64,000 nucleotides of DNA from Nissolia schottii (taxonomy: Eukaryota > Streptophyta > Magnoliopsida > Fabales > Fabaceae): the NCBI GenBank assembly GCA_003254905.1, contig QANU01074319.1, positions 208,382 through 272,381 on the forward strand, in the 5' to 3' direction. Both the position numbers and the translations under genes were made by a program. Below are positions 30,039 to 43,374 of this stretch, piece by piece; position 1 is the first letter of the stretch; each line of letters starts with the position of its first letter. The notes below the pieces were generated by a model, which worked only from the letters and a program-made list of their open reading frames with translations, had not been told where the DNA came from and made no database searches.

Positions 30039-32014
30039 ATCTCCCAAAATTCTCTCTACCATTGCTTGGTTGAGAACCCCTTTTACCTAAAGATTCGAGA
30101 AGCACGTGGTTTGTTCCATTATAGAGCTTGTAAGATGTTCAATGTTCCAGGTGAGGAAGGGAATGTTGAGGGGTTCATTCTGCTATAGATGGTATGTTAT
30201 ATAGGGAAAAAAAAACGTTTTAATTGAAGTTCTCGATAAAAAAAAATGAGTTTTTATTAGGGTGACTTGATCTTTTTGATGACCCTTTTTGAAATGTATG
30301 GCTAATAGGCTTTCCTTTATATTTTTGTCTTGAACCAAAATATTCAGAACATTGCTTGCAGAGTGTTATGAATCTGAGGCATATACTTGCTCATTCAATA
30401 GAAGAGACAGTTCCTGCCAAAATTCTTCGTTGCTTGGGGAAGTTATGTTACTAGTTTAAGGAATTTTGTGGAGTGCAAGATAGTGTATTTTTTTTTACTA
30501 GAATATAATGCAAGGTATTGCTTTAGTGCCAATGTAAGAGTGGTTCTCACTTTTCAACCATTCTTCATATTTTATAACATGAATGAAAGAAAACTATTTT
30601 TTTATGTAATTTTGTATTAGTAATGTTATTTTTACATGAAATTTGAAAGTAGACACTATGAAGTGAGGCACATAAAGCATTTAGTAGATCAAGGTTGTGT
30701 GTCTATACAATCTCCACTGTTCATATTCACTTTTAATTATGTAAGAATATCATTACTATTTGTTAATGCTAAGATGCTTGGTTAGAGCCTCTTTGACAAA
30801 GATCTTATGATAATAAAAGTGACAATTTGACTTTACATCTTCCTAACTAGGAAAGATAAATTAGCTACAAAACAATGTATTTTCTTTGTTTTCTTCTAAA
30901 AATACTTGTTCACCAAACGCCAAACATAATTCTAGTAGGTTTTGTATTTCTATTCAAACCCAACCTTTTGTAAAATAATAAAGCAAGCAAGCACCTAAAT
31001 GGGGTTCATCCACAGAAAAAGAAAGTTAATAGTTATGACTATGAATCTCAATAATCATTCGGGCTCTGACCAAAATAAAGAAAATAAAAGTCGTTGGGGT
31101 CATTTCTTAACACCATGAACATGTATGTTCTTGCTGGGAGTTGTGGCGGTGGTAATTACGTGACAATTCTTGCACAGATTCACTCATATATCTGTATAGA
31201 TGTGGGTTCATGATAAATTTTACATTTATGTAAATGGAGTTGTCACATTTAGTTGTAATCCTATTATTTTTCTTTTGCTCATACTATTGAGGAGAATTAA
31301 CCATTGGAAATCAAGAGATTTTTTTTAATCTTTGGGAATGATTAATTCGACTAATGTCAAATGATTAACTTTATCAATTTTTGATAATTTAGAGATCAAT
31401 ATGAAAATTTTTAGAATTTAATTATAATACTAATAATGTAAAAAAAATTTATAATATCATACAATTATATATCGACACATAAACATATATAGTTGATTAT
31501 TACATTCATTACTTAAAATGTCATATAAATTAAATAAATTGATTGGACTATAAATTTTTTTTATTATTAATGTATTGAAATTAAATTCTATTTTTTATAA
31601 TTTGAAGACAAACTTAACCTATAATAATAACTCTCACTAAGAATTTGAAAATTTACTCCAATTTATCAAGTATATTAAAAAGAAGGGGAAAAAAACCTAT
31701 TATGGTTGAGCCTAGAAGAAAAGGGGAACAAAGTGTTCTTTGTTAAGGGCAGAAAGGAGCTGTGATTGGTGGAACATTCCTCAGAGAGAAGAGAATCTGA
31801 GAATCTCTATTGCTTCATTCTTTCCCATGCTCTTCTTCACTCTCACTTCCACCCTCTGAAACCAAAATCCTAAAGCCCTAATCTTCACGCACTCACATGT
31901 AAGCTCCCTCGTTTTTCCCACCACCACCATCTCCATCGTCACTCACAAAATTTGAATTTGGATTTGGAATCACTTAATTGGATACATCGAAAGAGAGAGA
32001 GAGGTGGAGCATTA
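30039..32014. other. Mannosidase 3' UTR and MTPC4 upstream region
   Basis: After the mannosidase stop codon a 3' UTR continues, plausibly to about 30,600. From about 31,400 to 31,680 the DNA is AT-rich with no coding signal. The MTPC4 leader probably begins around 31,740-31,800 (TGATTGGTGGAAC, which contains an inverted CCAAT box, ATTGG, near 31,764), followed by CT-rich leader sequence. No element ends were found. Confidence 0.45.
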
Positions 32015-32299
32015 ATGCGAATATCATACTATAACCTCGTTCGCTCTCGTTTTCGCCACTCCCACCAGTATTTGCCTTGTTCACTCTCTTCCTTTCTCAG
32101 AACAACTTCACTTCATTCTTCAACCTCTGAACCCCAACAACCACCACCAAACACCTCCTCCTCTTATTCGCAGCTACAGGGTTTTTCTGCTTCTGCTGTT
32201 GTTACCTCAAGACGCTTCTTTTTGCTTCTATTCCATCCTCATCGCCACCTCAACAACAACAATTGTTATCATCAATACTCCTCTCGCTGTAGTAAGCTT

Positions 32300-32331
<32 letters not shown>

Positions 32332-35300
32332 GTAATATTGAGCTGATTATTGATTGAGCTTCTTACTCTGTTTTAGGTCTTTTCACGAGGGCAAAGCAAG
32401 CTAAGAACATTGAATTCAACGATCGCCACAGGTTTTCTTTCTTTCTTTCTTTCTTTTTTCCCCCTTAAAAAAGTGTTAATTTGCTTGTTCTTAGGTTCGT
32501 TTATTTCAGCTTATTTGGCAAAAAAAAAAAAAAAACACTTTTTTAAACTAAAAAAATCATTTCATATGTATTTGGAACCAATGCACCTTAGTTAGCTTCT
32601 CGGATTTTTTAGCTCTACAATAAAAATCATTTTTTTGCAAAAGTTGAAACAAATGCACCTTAGTTAGCATCATCTTACCATAAGTGATTGGCCGCATTGG
32701 AAGTGGACCTGCCATTGGAAGTAGTTCAGGGGTTTGAATCTTGAAGTCAGTCGTTATAGAGGATTTTACTAATCATCACCCGATGTGAAATTGCGAGAGC
32801 AATTCCTAAGAAGGGGAAAAAATGTAAAAAGGGAGCCAGTTAGCATTTTCTTTCATATAGATGAGACCTATTTAGAGTGGTGTTATCTGTGTATTTCCCT
32901 GGCATCATTCCTGTTCATCATTTCTTTGTTGTTGCTTTTTTTTTTTAAATTTGATGTGTGAGGGTAGTGATGCTATGACTTATTCTATCTACCTGCACCT
33001 GATTCTTTGTTTTTTTTGTTCTTTTTTTAATTCTAGTCAACGAGCTGTCAGAACTGCATTGTGGTGTAATTTTCTTGTTTTTTCTCTCAAGTTTGGAGTA
33101 TGGTGGTCTACATCTAGCCATGTTATGTTGGCTGAAGTTGTGCACTCTGTTGCTGATTTTGCGAACCAGGTATATTCATTCATTGACTTTCTGCAGTTTG
33201 TACACTGTGGCTTAAAACTTTTCGGCTGACTCGTTCTATTAATTCTTGACTGTGGAGAACTAATGAACTTATTTTGTAGGCGCTGCTTGCTTATGGTCTC
33301 AGTAGCTCAAGGCGTGCACCAGATGCTATTCATCCGTGAGTGTCACGCCATTGATTACATTTGTCAACAACTCACCTTCCACTATCTTCTCTTTTGTTAT
33401 GCATTCAGTCTCAAGCTGATTTTATTTGATGTGAATCCTTGTACTTTATGATTCATGAACTATTATACATGTAATGTAATTCATGAAAGCATGGATAGCT
33501 GTTGAATCCGACATCAGTGAATTGTGCTCTGTTAGTAGTTGCGCAGAATTTAACATGACTCAGTATATGATAATAAGTTATGCGATCATTTTCAATTTCT
33601 TGGGAATTTCTACAGTTATGGCTATTCCAAGGAAAGATTTGTTTGGTCTTTGATCTCTGCTGTTGGGATCTTTTGTCTTGGTTCTGGTGCCACGGTTGTT
33701 AATGGTGTTCAAAACTTGTGGACTGCACAGGTATCTAACCAAGCCTTAACCTTTGAAATGAAAACTGTTGACATCCATCCATCATAAATTCTAATGATTT
33801 TTCATTTCCTAATTATTCATATGTGAATTTTCTCTTATTTAATTTATTGAGTTTTGAGTGTTTCCCTTTCAGCCCCCTGAGAATATGCAGTATGCAGTTC
33901 TGGTGATAATGGGTTCATTCATCATTGAAGGTATTGCTCCCCACATTTTAATCTGGTGCTTCCTGTTCTCCTTTGTCTATTTCTCTCCTTTCTTTCTTTC
34001 AATGGCCATTTTTTTTGTAGGTGCCTCTCTTGTTGTTGCTGTACAAGCTGTAAAGAAAGGTGCAGCTGCCGAGGGTATGAAACTAAGAGATTATGTTTGG
34101 CGTGGCCATGATCCTACATCTGTTGCCGTAATGACAGAGGTAACATGCATTTCTTTCTCTACTTAGTTTTTAAATCCCTTTGGTAGTGAATTAAGATCAT
34201 TTTTGGTTGCAAGTTCTTATTACTGGTTGCAAAAAATGTGCAGGATGGTGCGGCAGTAACGGGCCTTGTTATTGCCGGGGCTTCATTGCTTGCAGTGAAT
34301 ATTACTGGAAATGCCATTTATGATCCCATAGGCTCAATCATAGTAGGCAACTTACTTGGAATGGTAAGGAGTGTTCAGAAGATAGACAATTTTCCCTGCC
34401 ATTTGAAGGAAGAGAGCACAAATCCAGTTTATATTTTCTTTTAATTTCATATTGAATTGACCATGCAGGTAGCCATATTTCTTATCCAGAGAAACCGACA
34501 CGCTTTAATTGGTAGAGCTATGGATGACCATGACATGGAGAAAGTACTTCAATTTTTGAGAAATGACCCGGTACAAGCATGCTAGTTTCTACTGAAATTG
34601 CATTATAGCTTTTGTCTCACCCATTTGACTAAGGTGACTTTTATTCTTTAGGTTGTAGATGCTCTCTATGATTGCAAAAGCGAAGTTATTGGGCCAGGAT
34701 TCTTCAGATTTAAGGCAGAAATAGGTTACCCTTCATATCATTGTTGCTCTTGATTTCTATTTAGTTTAGGTTATGGATATAATTCTAAATTTTACTTTTA
34801 CTCAGAATATGTCATGGATGATCTAGGCATTTATTGACAGTCTTAATTTATTTCAATAATAATCCGCATCCAGTGTAAATGTGAAATATTGCAATTACTT
34901 CTGCTTTTTATTTCATTAATATTCCTTGTTTTTTCAATTAGCCTTGTTTTTTTCAATTAGCCTTTTTTTTTTTCAGCTTAAAACAGCTTATAATCTTAAA
35001 GCTCCTTGGTATAGTTTTTGAAGAAAAAAAAAGAATTATTTCTCAAAAATAATTACTTAGCTAACATGCTTATAAATATGAAATATTTGCAATTATTATG
35101 GTTTGTTTTTTGGTCATTTGTATCTTATTATCCTTCTTTTGCAATTATTATGGTTTGTTTTTTGGTTATTTGTATCTTGTTATCCTTCTTTTAGTCTCAA
35201 AAAACAAAAAATCTCCATTATTACTATCTATTAGAGTTAGCCATCAGAACTATACAGCAAGTTGGTGATTTGTGTAAAGTATATAATAAATTCAAATTTC

Positions 35301-36040
35301 ACTGTCTACATCCATAAACATTTCAAATTCAGGTAATGGTTACAATTAAGCATGCTAATATTTATCTGATCATTGTTAAATGTTTGGAACAGATTTTAAT
35401 GGGGTGATGGTGGTGCAAAATTATCTCAAAAGGACTGGACGCGAAGAGTGGGCCAGACAGGTTGGTACTCTTTATACATAATGTTGATGCAAAACCTCTA
35501 ACTAGTGCCAATATGCTGTAATGGCAATTAATCTTCATGATAATGTAATCTGGCTCTGATAACTCTCATGATGGCCAAATTGATTTAACACTATGTTGTG
35601 CCGACTGGTTTCAACTTTCAAGTTCTCAACCTCTACTATATTTACAGTTCCGCAAAGCTGCGCAACAGACGGATGATACTGCTCTGATGAAGATTATGTC
35701 AAATTATGGTATGCAATAGTAAACTTGATCGTTGCATGCCTGATTGAGAAATAGTTGCATGATTACCATTGTTGGTTGTTACAGGTGAGGAGGTAGTTAC
35801 AGCATTAGGAAGTGAAGTGGATAGATTAGAGAAGGAGATCCAGAACATCGTCCCTGGTATTCGGCACGTCGATATTGAGGCACACAATCCGGTAGATGCA
35901 ACTTTGTCAACTGAAAATTTTCAATAATTTTTTTTCCAACAGTATATTGGACATTTTTTGTTTGTTATTGGAAGCTTTTATGAACATCTGATTTTGGCAT
36001 TGTTCAGTATCATATATGTGAGAGAAGTTCTCCGGAATGA
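32015..36040 (+). CDS. MTPC4: Metal tolerance protein C4, cation efflux (CDF) family
   Basis: A CDF transporter, expected to move divalent metal (Zn-like) with proton exchange. It belongs to the plant MTPC4 / animal SLC30A9 subgroup, whose N-terminus is transit-like (Arg/Ser-rich, MRISYYNLVRSRFRHSHQY...). Coding exons: 32015-32291, 32377-32431, 33037-33169, 33280-33335, 33616-33730, 33873-33930, 34021-34139, 34244-34363, 34469-34570, 34652-34724, 35393-35460, 35648-35708, 35785-35891, 36008-36040. The frame is continuous, about 458 residues. TM2 carries HSVADFANQ (H147...D151), the HxxxD metal site. A later helix has EDGAAVTGLVIAGASLL (D272). The cytosolic C-terminal part ends ...VDIEAHNP. 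The last exon is less certain: reading through the weak donor at 35892 gives a different 12-residue tail ending at 35927. Mitochondrial location is inferred from the subgroup. Confidence 0.92.
32494..32659. mobile_element. Tourist-like MITE in MTPC4 intron 2
   Basis: The left end GGTTCGTTTATTTCAGCTT and right end (reverse complement) GGTGCATTTGTTTCAACTT are inverted repeats flanked by TTA (32491-32493 and 32660-32662). A second right-end-like sequence, CCAATGCACCTTAG, occurs inside at about 32578-32591, as if a related end had been inserted or duplicated. Non-coding. Confidence 0.65.
35089..35192. repeat. 52-bp tandem duplication in MTPC4 intron
   Basis: Two adjacent 52-bp units (35089-35140 and 35141-35192), starting GCAATTATTATGGTTTGTTT, differ at two bases. 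They lie in the long intron between 34724 and 35393. Confidence 0.9.
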
Positions 36041-38461
36041 AATACCAATGCTTCGACTCTGAGCTTACTGAGCAATAAGAAGATGCAACATTTTTTTTTT
36101 CTTTGCCTTGTCACTTGCAGCACGGTATCATAGTTCATGTAAAAGGTCAATTAAATAGTTTAATTAAATTTCAATTACTACTACCGAATGGGTAGAATAA
36201 CCTTAGATAGAGAGCAAGGATAATTAGTTGGGTTCATGGAATAAAATATCAAATTAGTCAACTGTAGTTAGCAGCATCAATCAATTTTGTCTCTAATGTT
36301 TTAGAACAATTATAATTGTTTTCAAAGTTATCAAAAGTCTATCAAATTTATCATTGAAATCAAGGTAATGAGTGACTATTTTGGTAAATTTTTGACAATT
36401 TTAGCAACAATTTTGATGAATTTAAAACTTTGGAAAAAATTAATTGATGCTGCTATCTAAGACCAATTTCATGTTTTATTCGTTATTCATGCGTTGATTC
36501 GAATGAATAATCTTTTGTTGATTAACCAATAAACTTTGCACATAGCAGCACCTTAAGACTTGCAAATTCTTGGCAAAGGTGGACGGGGAATGCATGGAAT
36601 GGATTCTCTCCAATGAAAAATTTACATCACAATGCTGTGTACAACTCTTTACAATTTCATTAAATTGTCTCCAATGAAAATTCACTTTCTTTCTTAATCA
36701 ACGATAAAAACTTAATCACAGCCTTATCACGCAAAGTTCTAACATATAAAAATACATTTATGTGAATAAGTACGCGAATAATAATGATAAGGTTGATTCT
36801 CAATTATTCTATGCACTAATGATTGTTAAACTCTTGAGTTAACATGTAAACTTTTATGAGTTTACGAGTTATACGATTTTACTACACAAAACGAGTTAAC
36901 ACTTATGTTGGTAAACTCGTACGAGTTTAAGTAAACTCTCAATTCTACTAGTAAGTTCATGAGTTAAAATCTACCTACGAGTTTACCTTAAGATGTATAA
37001 ATTTTTTAACTTTGTTAGATATTTACCTAATTTTGTTTGTTAGATAATATTTAGCTAATTTCATATATTTATCATAATTGAATTATGTTTTATTGAACTA
37101 TAAAATAATACAGATACTGAATAAAATATGACATAATCACTAAGTATCATGCATTAAGGTGTATTTTATGATATTTTCTTCATTAATTTAATTTAAAGTA
37201 AACATTATTCAATTTCGATTATAAATAAAATATTTAATCAAATTTAGTTCCTAATTATATTGCTTATAACATTTTTTTTTACCTGTGTAAATTCATATGA
37301 GTTTACGAGTCGAGTTTACAATTTGAGTTTACTAAGGCTCCACGAGTTTACTTAAACTCTCGAATTTGACAACCTTATCTGCAACGGCTTTAATAATATA
37401 ATTGATTGACAAGGAACATAAAACCTTAATTTCTTATAAAAAGTAATTAGCATACACTACTTTTAAATTTTTATTTAAATTGCACTCCACTATAAAATGT
37501 GTAAAAAAACAACAAAAAATTATACTTCATCCCAATTTTTCATTTCCCATAATAAAAATATGTGAAGGAAATAATAAAAACAATGCAAACAACAAAATTT
37601 TGTTTCACGTTTTCAGTTGGTGATTTGTCACACTAAAAAAATTAGGGCAGAGAACAATTATGCCGAGGTGGAATATAATTTTAAGAAACATAAATTATAT
37701 TTTGTGATTAAAGGGTTGAAGATTACAGCTAAGACTTAAATTCCTTTTTCTTAGCTTACTGATTATCTCAAATTTGACTTAATCAAATTGTTGAAAGATG
37801 GGTAAGAAGTGGTTTTGATGATTTGAACCAAGACAACTCAGTTGTTTCTTGTGAGAATTAATTCTAGAGCAAAAATCTGGTTTCAAATAAAGTCAAACAT
37901 GAAACTATAAAGAAAAAATTAGCCAAATTAGCACATTTGGTTTTGTATTTACAATACAAAACTTGAGTTGCTCATCGCATAACCAAACTAATTAAAGAAC
38001 TACGAATACCGTTAAAAGTTCACACCCAAAAATAAAAGCACCACGGTAATACTTCAGTCAGCTCAACTGGTTAGGTGGAAGAAAGTAATGTCGAACTCGT
38101 TGATAAGTGAACACAATACAGATTTTACCACACATCGACTTCGGAAACCGATTTCATAATTATTTCCCACTGAAAAATGGACAGGTGCAAGAGCTCCAAG
38201 AAAACGTGAAGCGGTAATTTCAAAAAAACCGAACTAGTATGATCATACTACGAAAATGTGTACTAGAAAGCTAAGAATAGCCAATCATATTCATCACATA
38301 TAGAATATTCTAAATGGCAACTCATGCGCTCAAATAAACATGTTAAACGAAAAACAAATTCAACCTTACAATCTTTAAAAGTCAAATGTGCTACTTCCAA
38401 AATTTCAAAGACCATGATTGAGTCTGAACTTGATCTAAATATGATTCAACACGGTAACAAA
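36041..38461. other. Convergent intergenic region between MTPC4 and RPL7
   Basis: This holds the 3' ends of both genes, a MITE-like element (36786-37379), and AT-rich DNA. A possible tRNA-derived SINE remnant lies at about 38,040-38,160 (CAGCTCAACTGGTTAGGTGG with a TGTCGAACTCG-like B-box). The open frame at 38324-38551 overlaps the RPL7 last exon in antisense and is not a gene. Confidence 0.45.
36786..37379. mobile_element. MITE-like inverted-repeat element, about 0.6 kb
   Basis: It begins GATAAGGTTG and ends with the perfect inverse CAACCTTATC. Both sides carry AAACTCGTACGAGTTT-like and GAGTTTACGAGT-like arms that could fold back. The left part aligns with the shorter copy in KH intron 1 (11749-11867). 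No coding. The target duplication was not resolved, so the superfamily is open. Confidence 0.55.
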
Positions 38462-40210
<1,749 letters not shown>

Positions 40211-40283
40211 ATCTGCTATTCATCCAAAAACATCACTATTGTTATTATTATAATTTATAACAAATAAATGTACGATTCTATTA

Positions 40284-40560
40284 GCTTATGTTGAATTCAA
40301 AGCAACCTATATCAACAGCTTCTCAAGATAAATTTTGCAAAAATAAATGAAAGTGATTAAATCACTAAAAGAACACCCCCAAACATGACTGAAATTGCTA
40401 CAAACCTACTGAAAACGTGTTTGGATTGGCTTATATTGAATTCAAGGCAACTTATAATCAAAAGCTTCTCAGGATAACTTTTGACAGAACAAAATGAAAG
40501 TGATTATATCACTAAAAGAACCCCAAAACATGCCTCAGATTGCTACAAACCTACTGAAGA
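40284..40560. repeat. About 145-bp diverged tandem duplication in RPL7 5' UTR intron
   Basis: The segment from GCTTATGTTGAATTCAAAGC (40284) to ...CAAACCTACTGAAAA (about 40414) is repeated from GCTTATATTGAATTCAAGGC (40429) to ...CAAACCTACTGAAGA (about 40560). Both share AATGAAAGTGATTA(A/T)ATCACT. Divergence is visible throughout, so the duplication is old. It sits between the putative leader exon and the coding start. Confidence 0.85.
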
Positions 40561-40816
40561 ATAATCGAAGAGCAAAATGTGAATACAAAGAGAAACCTAG
40601 GTAAGATCAATTCAGCACTCAGCATATACAATAATCTAAAAGCAAAATTATCAGATTCATTCATGTGAAGACCTTCCACTACTTTAAAACAATAACATGA
40701 TTTTCAAACGAAATACAGAGAAAGCATGAATCGACGAAGAGACAAAGATGATGATAGATCTAGTGAAGAACGAAGCATACCGAGCTAGGAGCTGTGTCTG
40801 CCTCTGCGGGATGAAA

Positions 40817-41189
40817 TTAGGGTTTTCTGCTTTGAGGCCTTTGTTCTCAAAAATGGAGTGTGATGTGGTAACTAGGGTTTTTGTAGTGCTGTGGCTGCTC
40901 TTGTTCAACGGTTACGATTCGTTCTTAACTCTGAGGAGTGATTCTGACCGTATATCCAAAATAATAAGGAAGAAGAATTTTATTTTATTTTTTTTAAACG
41001 AGAAATGTTTTCTATTTTGTTTTTGTTAAAGTATTTTAATCGATAAGCCCAACTGATAAATTAAAGAAAAGCCCAGAACAAAGACAATCTCTATGAACCA
41101 AAAAGAAATGCCTTTTTTTACGGAAAGAAACAGTCTTTCAAACCAAAAATTATGTATATTGAAGAAGATAGAGGCTTTCTGATAAGCCC
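40817..41189 (-). promoter_or_regulatory. RPL7 promoter: telo-boxes and TGGGCT site II elements
   Basis: On the minus strand a perfect telo-box AAACCCTAA lies at 40817-40825 and a variant AAACCCTAG near 40871. Further upstream, TGGGCT/AGCCCA motifs occur near 41046, 41070 and 41185. Telo-box plus site II (TGGGCY) is the known arrangement in plant ribosomal-protein and growth-linked promoters. The transcription start is inferred to lie around 40,870-40,930. Confidence 0.7.
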
Positions 41190-41855
41190 AATCTCCATGG
41201 AGATTTCAATCCATAGAAAGGTCAGTTTTCGACCAAATTTTTTTTAAAAAAACAGTTAGTTTTAGTTTTAACACAAGGTTAAAGATTATTAATCAATGAA
41301 AGTTTTATCAAAGAGAAAATGTAAAGCTTTGCCACGATGACCACAACAAATAAGTACATTATATAACTTGTAATGTTCAAATCAAAATTAGTTAGAAGTG
41401 AGTCGAGTTGAGTTGAATTAGTTAAAGCTTAGGCTCATCTCACTTTTTATTGAGTCGAGCTCAAATTCATTTAGAAATGGGTAAAATTTTTGAGCTTGAG
41501 TTCGGATCACTAAAAACTTATTGATTTTGAACTAACTCTAGAATCATTCAAACTTGATTAAATAACTCAGAATAAGTTACATGGTAAGTCTTTGAGCATT
41601 ATAAGTTATAATATGTATAGTTATAAAAACATAGTCTTAGTACTATGTTTATAAAAAAAATAAATAGCCTTACTACTATTACTTCAAATAGTGATGATAA
41701 TAATGTTAAAAACATTATTATACTTAAATATGTATATACGTACACATATAATCAAGTCAACTCAAATGGCTAATGAATGAACATAATAAAGTTTAAGCTT
41801 GGTCGTTTAATAGATGAGTTGAAATCATGAGCTCAAGTTCAACTCATTACATAAA
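41190..41855. other. AT-rich intergenic DNA with GAGCTC/GAGTTG-rich fold-back repeat
   Basis: No gene. About 41,395-41,520 (GAGTCGAGTTGAGTTGAATT, GAGCTCAAATTC) and about 41,755-41,845 (GAGTTGAAATCATGAGCTCA) read as degenerate inverted arms of a repeat with GAGCTCAAG motifs. The ends are not clear. Confidence 0.4.
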
Positions 41856-42465
41856 GAAAAATGTTGTGCATACAACTCAAAATTTGTCAATTGTTGTATA
41901 ATTCACTTTCATTAATACGCTTTCTTCTTTTTTTTGTTTTTATTCTTTATTTTTTTCTCTATTGTTGCCCAATCTCTCATCATTTTTTTTCGTTTTCACC
42001 ATATTTTTTTTGAATCAGAGTTTTCATTTACAACATATTTATTATTTTTGGTTTTTCAAAAGTTTGTACATGTGTGTAAAAAAGTTTGTGCATGCAGATA
42101 CAAAAAGTTTTATTCTTTGTCTTTGTTTTTGTTTTCATTAATTTTTTTTTTATTTTTAGTTGTTGAAAAGTTTGTAAACGTTAGTTTAAAGTTTGTGCAT
42201 ATGCTTTAAAATGTTTGTACATGATATAAAGTGAGTTCACACGCTTAAAGTCTGAGTGGGGAGATGGAGAGAGTACAACAATTACTTTTTGTTATTTAAT
42301 ATGTCGCAGATCCAGTTTGATTTTGTTCCGTATTTGAAAAAGTTTGTGCATGTGCGTAGAAAAAGTTTGTGCATGTACATGCAAAAATTTGTGCACTCAA
42401 TGTCACTATATAGACCATGAGTTGGCATGGATGACAACATTTAGGTTGTACCCCTTGCAGAGCTT
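41856..42465. mobile_element. Short non-autonomous MULE
   Basis: Perfect 9-bp target duplications TTACATAAA lie at 41847-41855 and 42466-42474. The ends are degenerate inverted repeats: left GAAAAATGTTGTGCATACAA, right (reverse complement) AAAAGCTCTGCAAGGGGTAC, followed in both by ACAAC...TTTGTCA-like sequence. Inside are copies of AAAGTTTGTGCATGTGCGTA (near 42060-42390), the same motif type that fills the Ulp1-bearing MULE at 4546-10681. The open frame at 41934-42209 is T-rich and not a gene. Confidence 0.8.
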
Positions 42466-42474
42466 TTACATAAA

Positions 42475-43329
42475 AGCATAAAAAAAAATTAAGGCAAATT
42501 TACTTATGTTTCCAGTTTTTTGTTATTAGTCTATTGCCCATTTTTTTAACAACAAAAATGTTATTTGTATACTTAAAAAATAGTTATCCAAGAGCCACCC
42601 AAATAAAGAAGGCAAACATTATAAAATAAAGAAATAAATATTACAAAACAGAGATACAAACATTGTCAAACACAGAAAATGAGCAATATTAAACACATGC
42701 ATGCAAGAGCAAGCAAAATGTTCGGTGACAATGTTTGTTTCTCTATTTTGTATCGATATTAAATTCATGCGTGCACAAAACACGCAAAAAATGTAAAATG
42801 ATAATGTTTTTTTCCATAACATTTGTTTATCTATTTAGGATAACAATTTAATAACTATTTTTGAAGTGACAAATAGTAAAACCATTTTAATAATTTTAAA
42901 TAAGAATTAGTAAAAACATAAAATAAAAACATAAAAATTATCTAAATTCGAATATTCATCTTAGTGTATTTCCAGAAATACCCACGTAATCATATATGCA
43001 TTGCCATCTCTATTTCGCTACATACAAGTGAAAAAGATGCACCACTTCTCATCGTCTTTAAGCAATGAAGATCTCGATGTTTACAACAATAACCACACTT
43101 AGCAAGGGACCACTCAATAGTGCACCTATAGCAACTACCAAGCACGTTTTAAAAAGTTATAACTCCTTTTTCAAACCTTTTTGCGTATAAAATAAAACAA
43201 AATACATGTAAATTTTAACAGCTGGCCCCAGAATGCATATTGCATAGGTATTTTCAAGTCACAGCCGCGTTGATGTTCATACGTTGTTTACTATTAATTA
43301 TTCAGTGATAGTGATGTCGTGTGTACATT

Positions 43330-43374
<45 letters not shown>

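Noticed and set aside
38040-38180. tRNA-like A-box/B-box sequence
   Set aside because: No cloverleaf can be formed; at most a decayed tRNA-derived SINE fragment. A similar weak B-box at 32,735 was also not accepted as an RNA gene.
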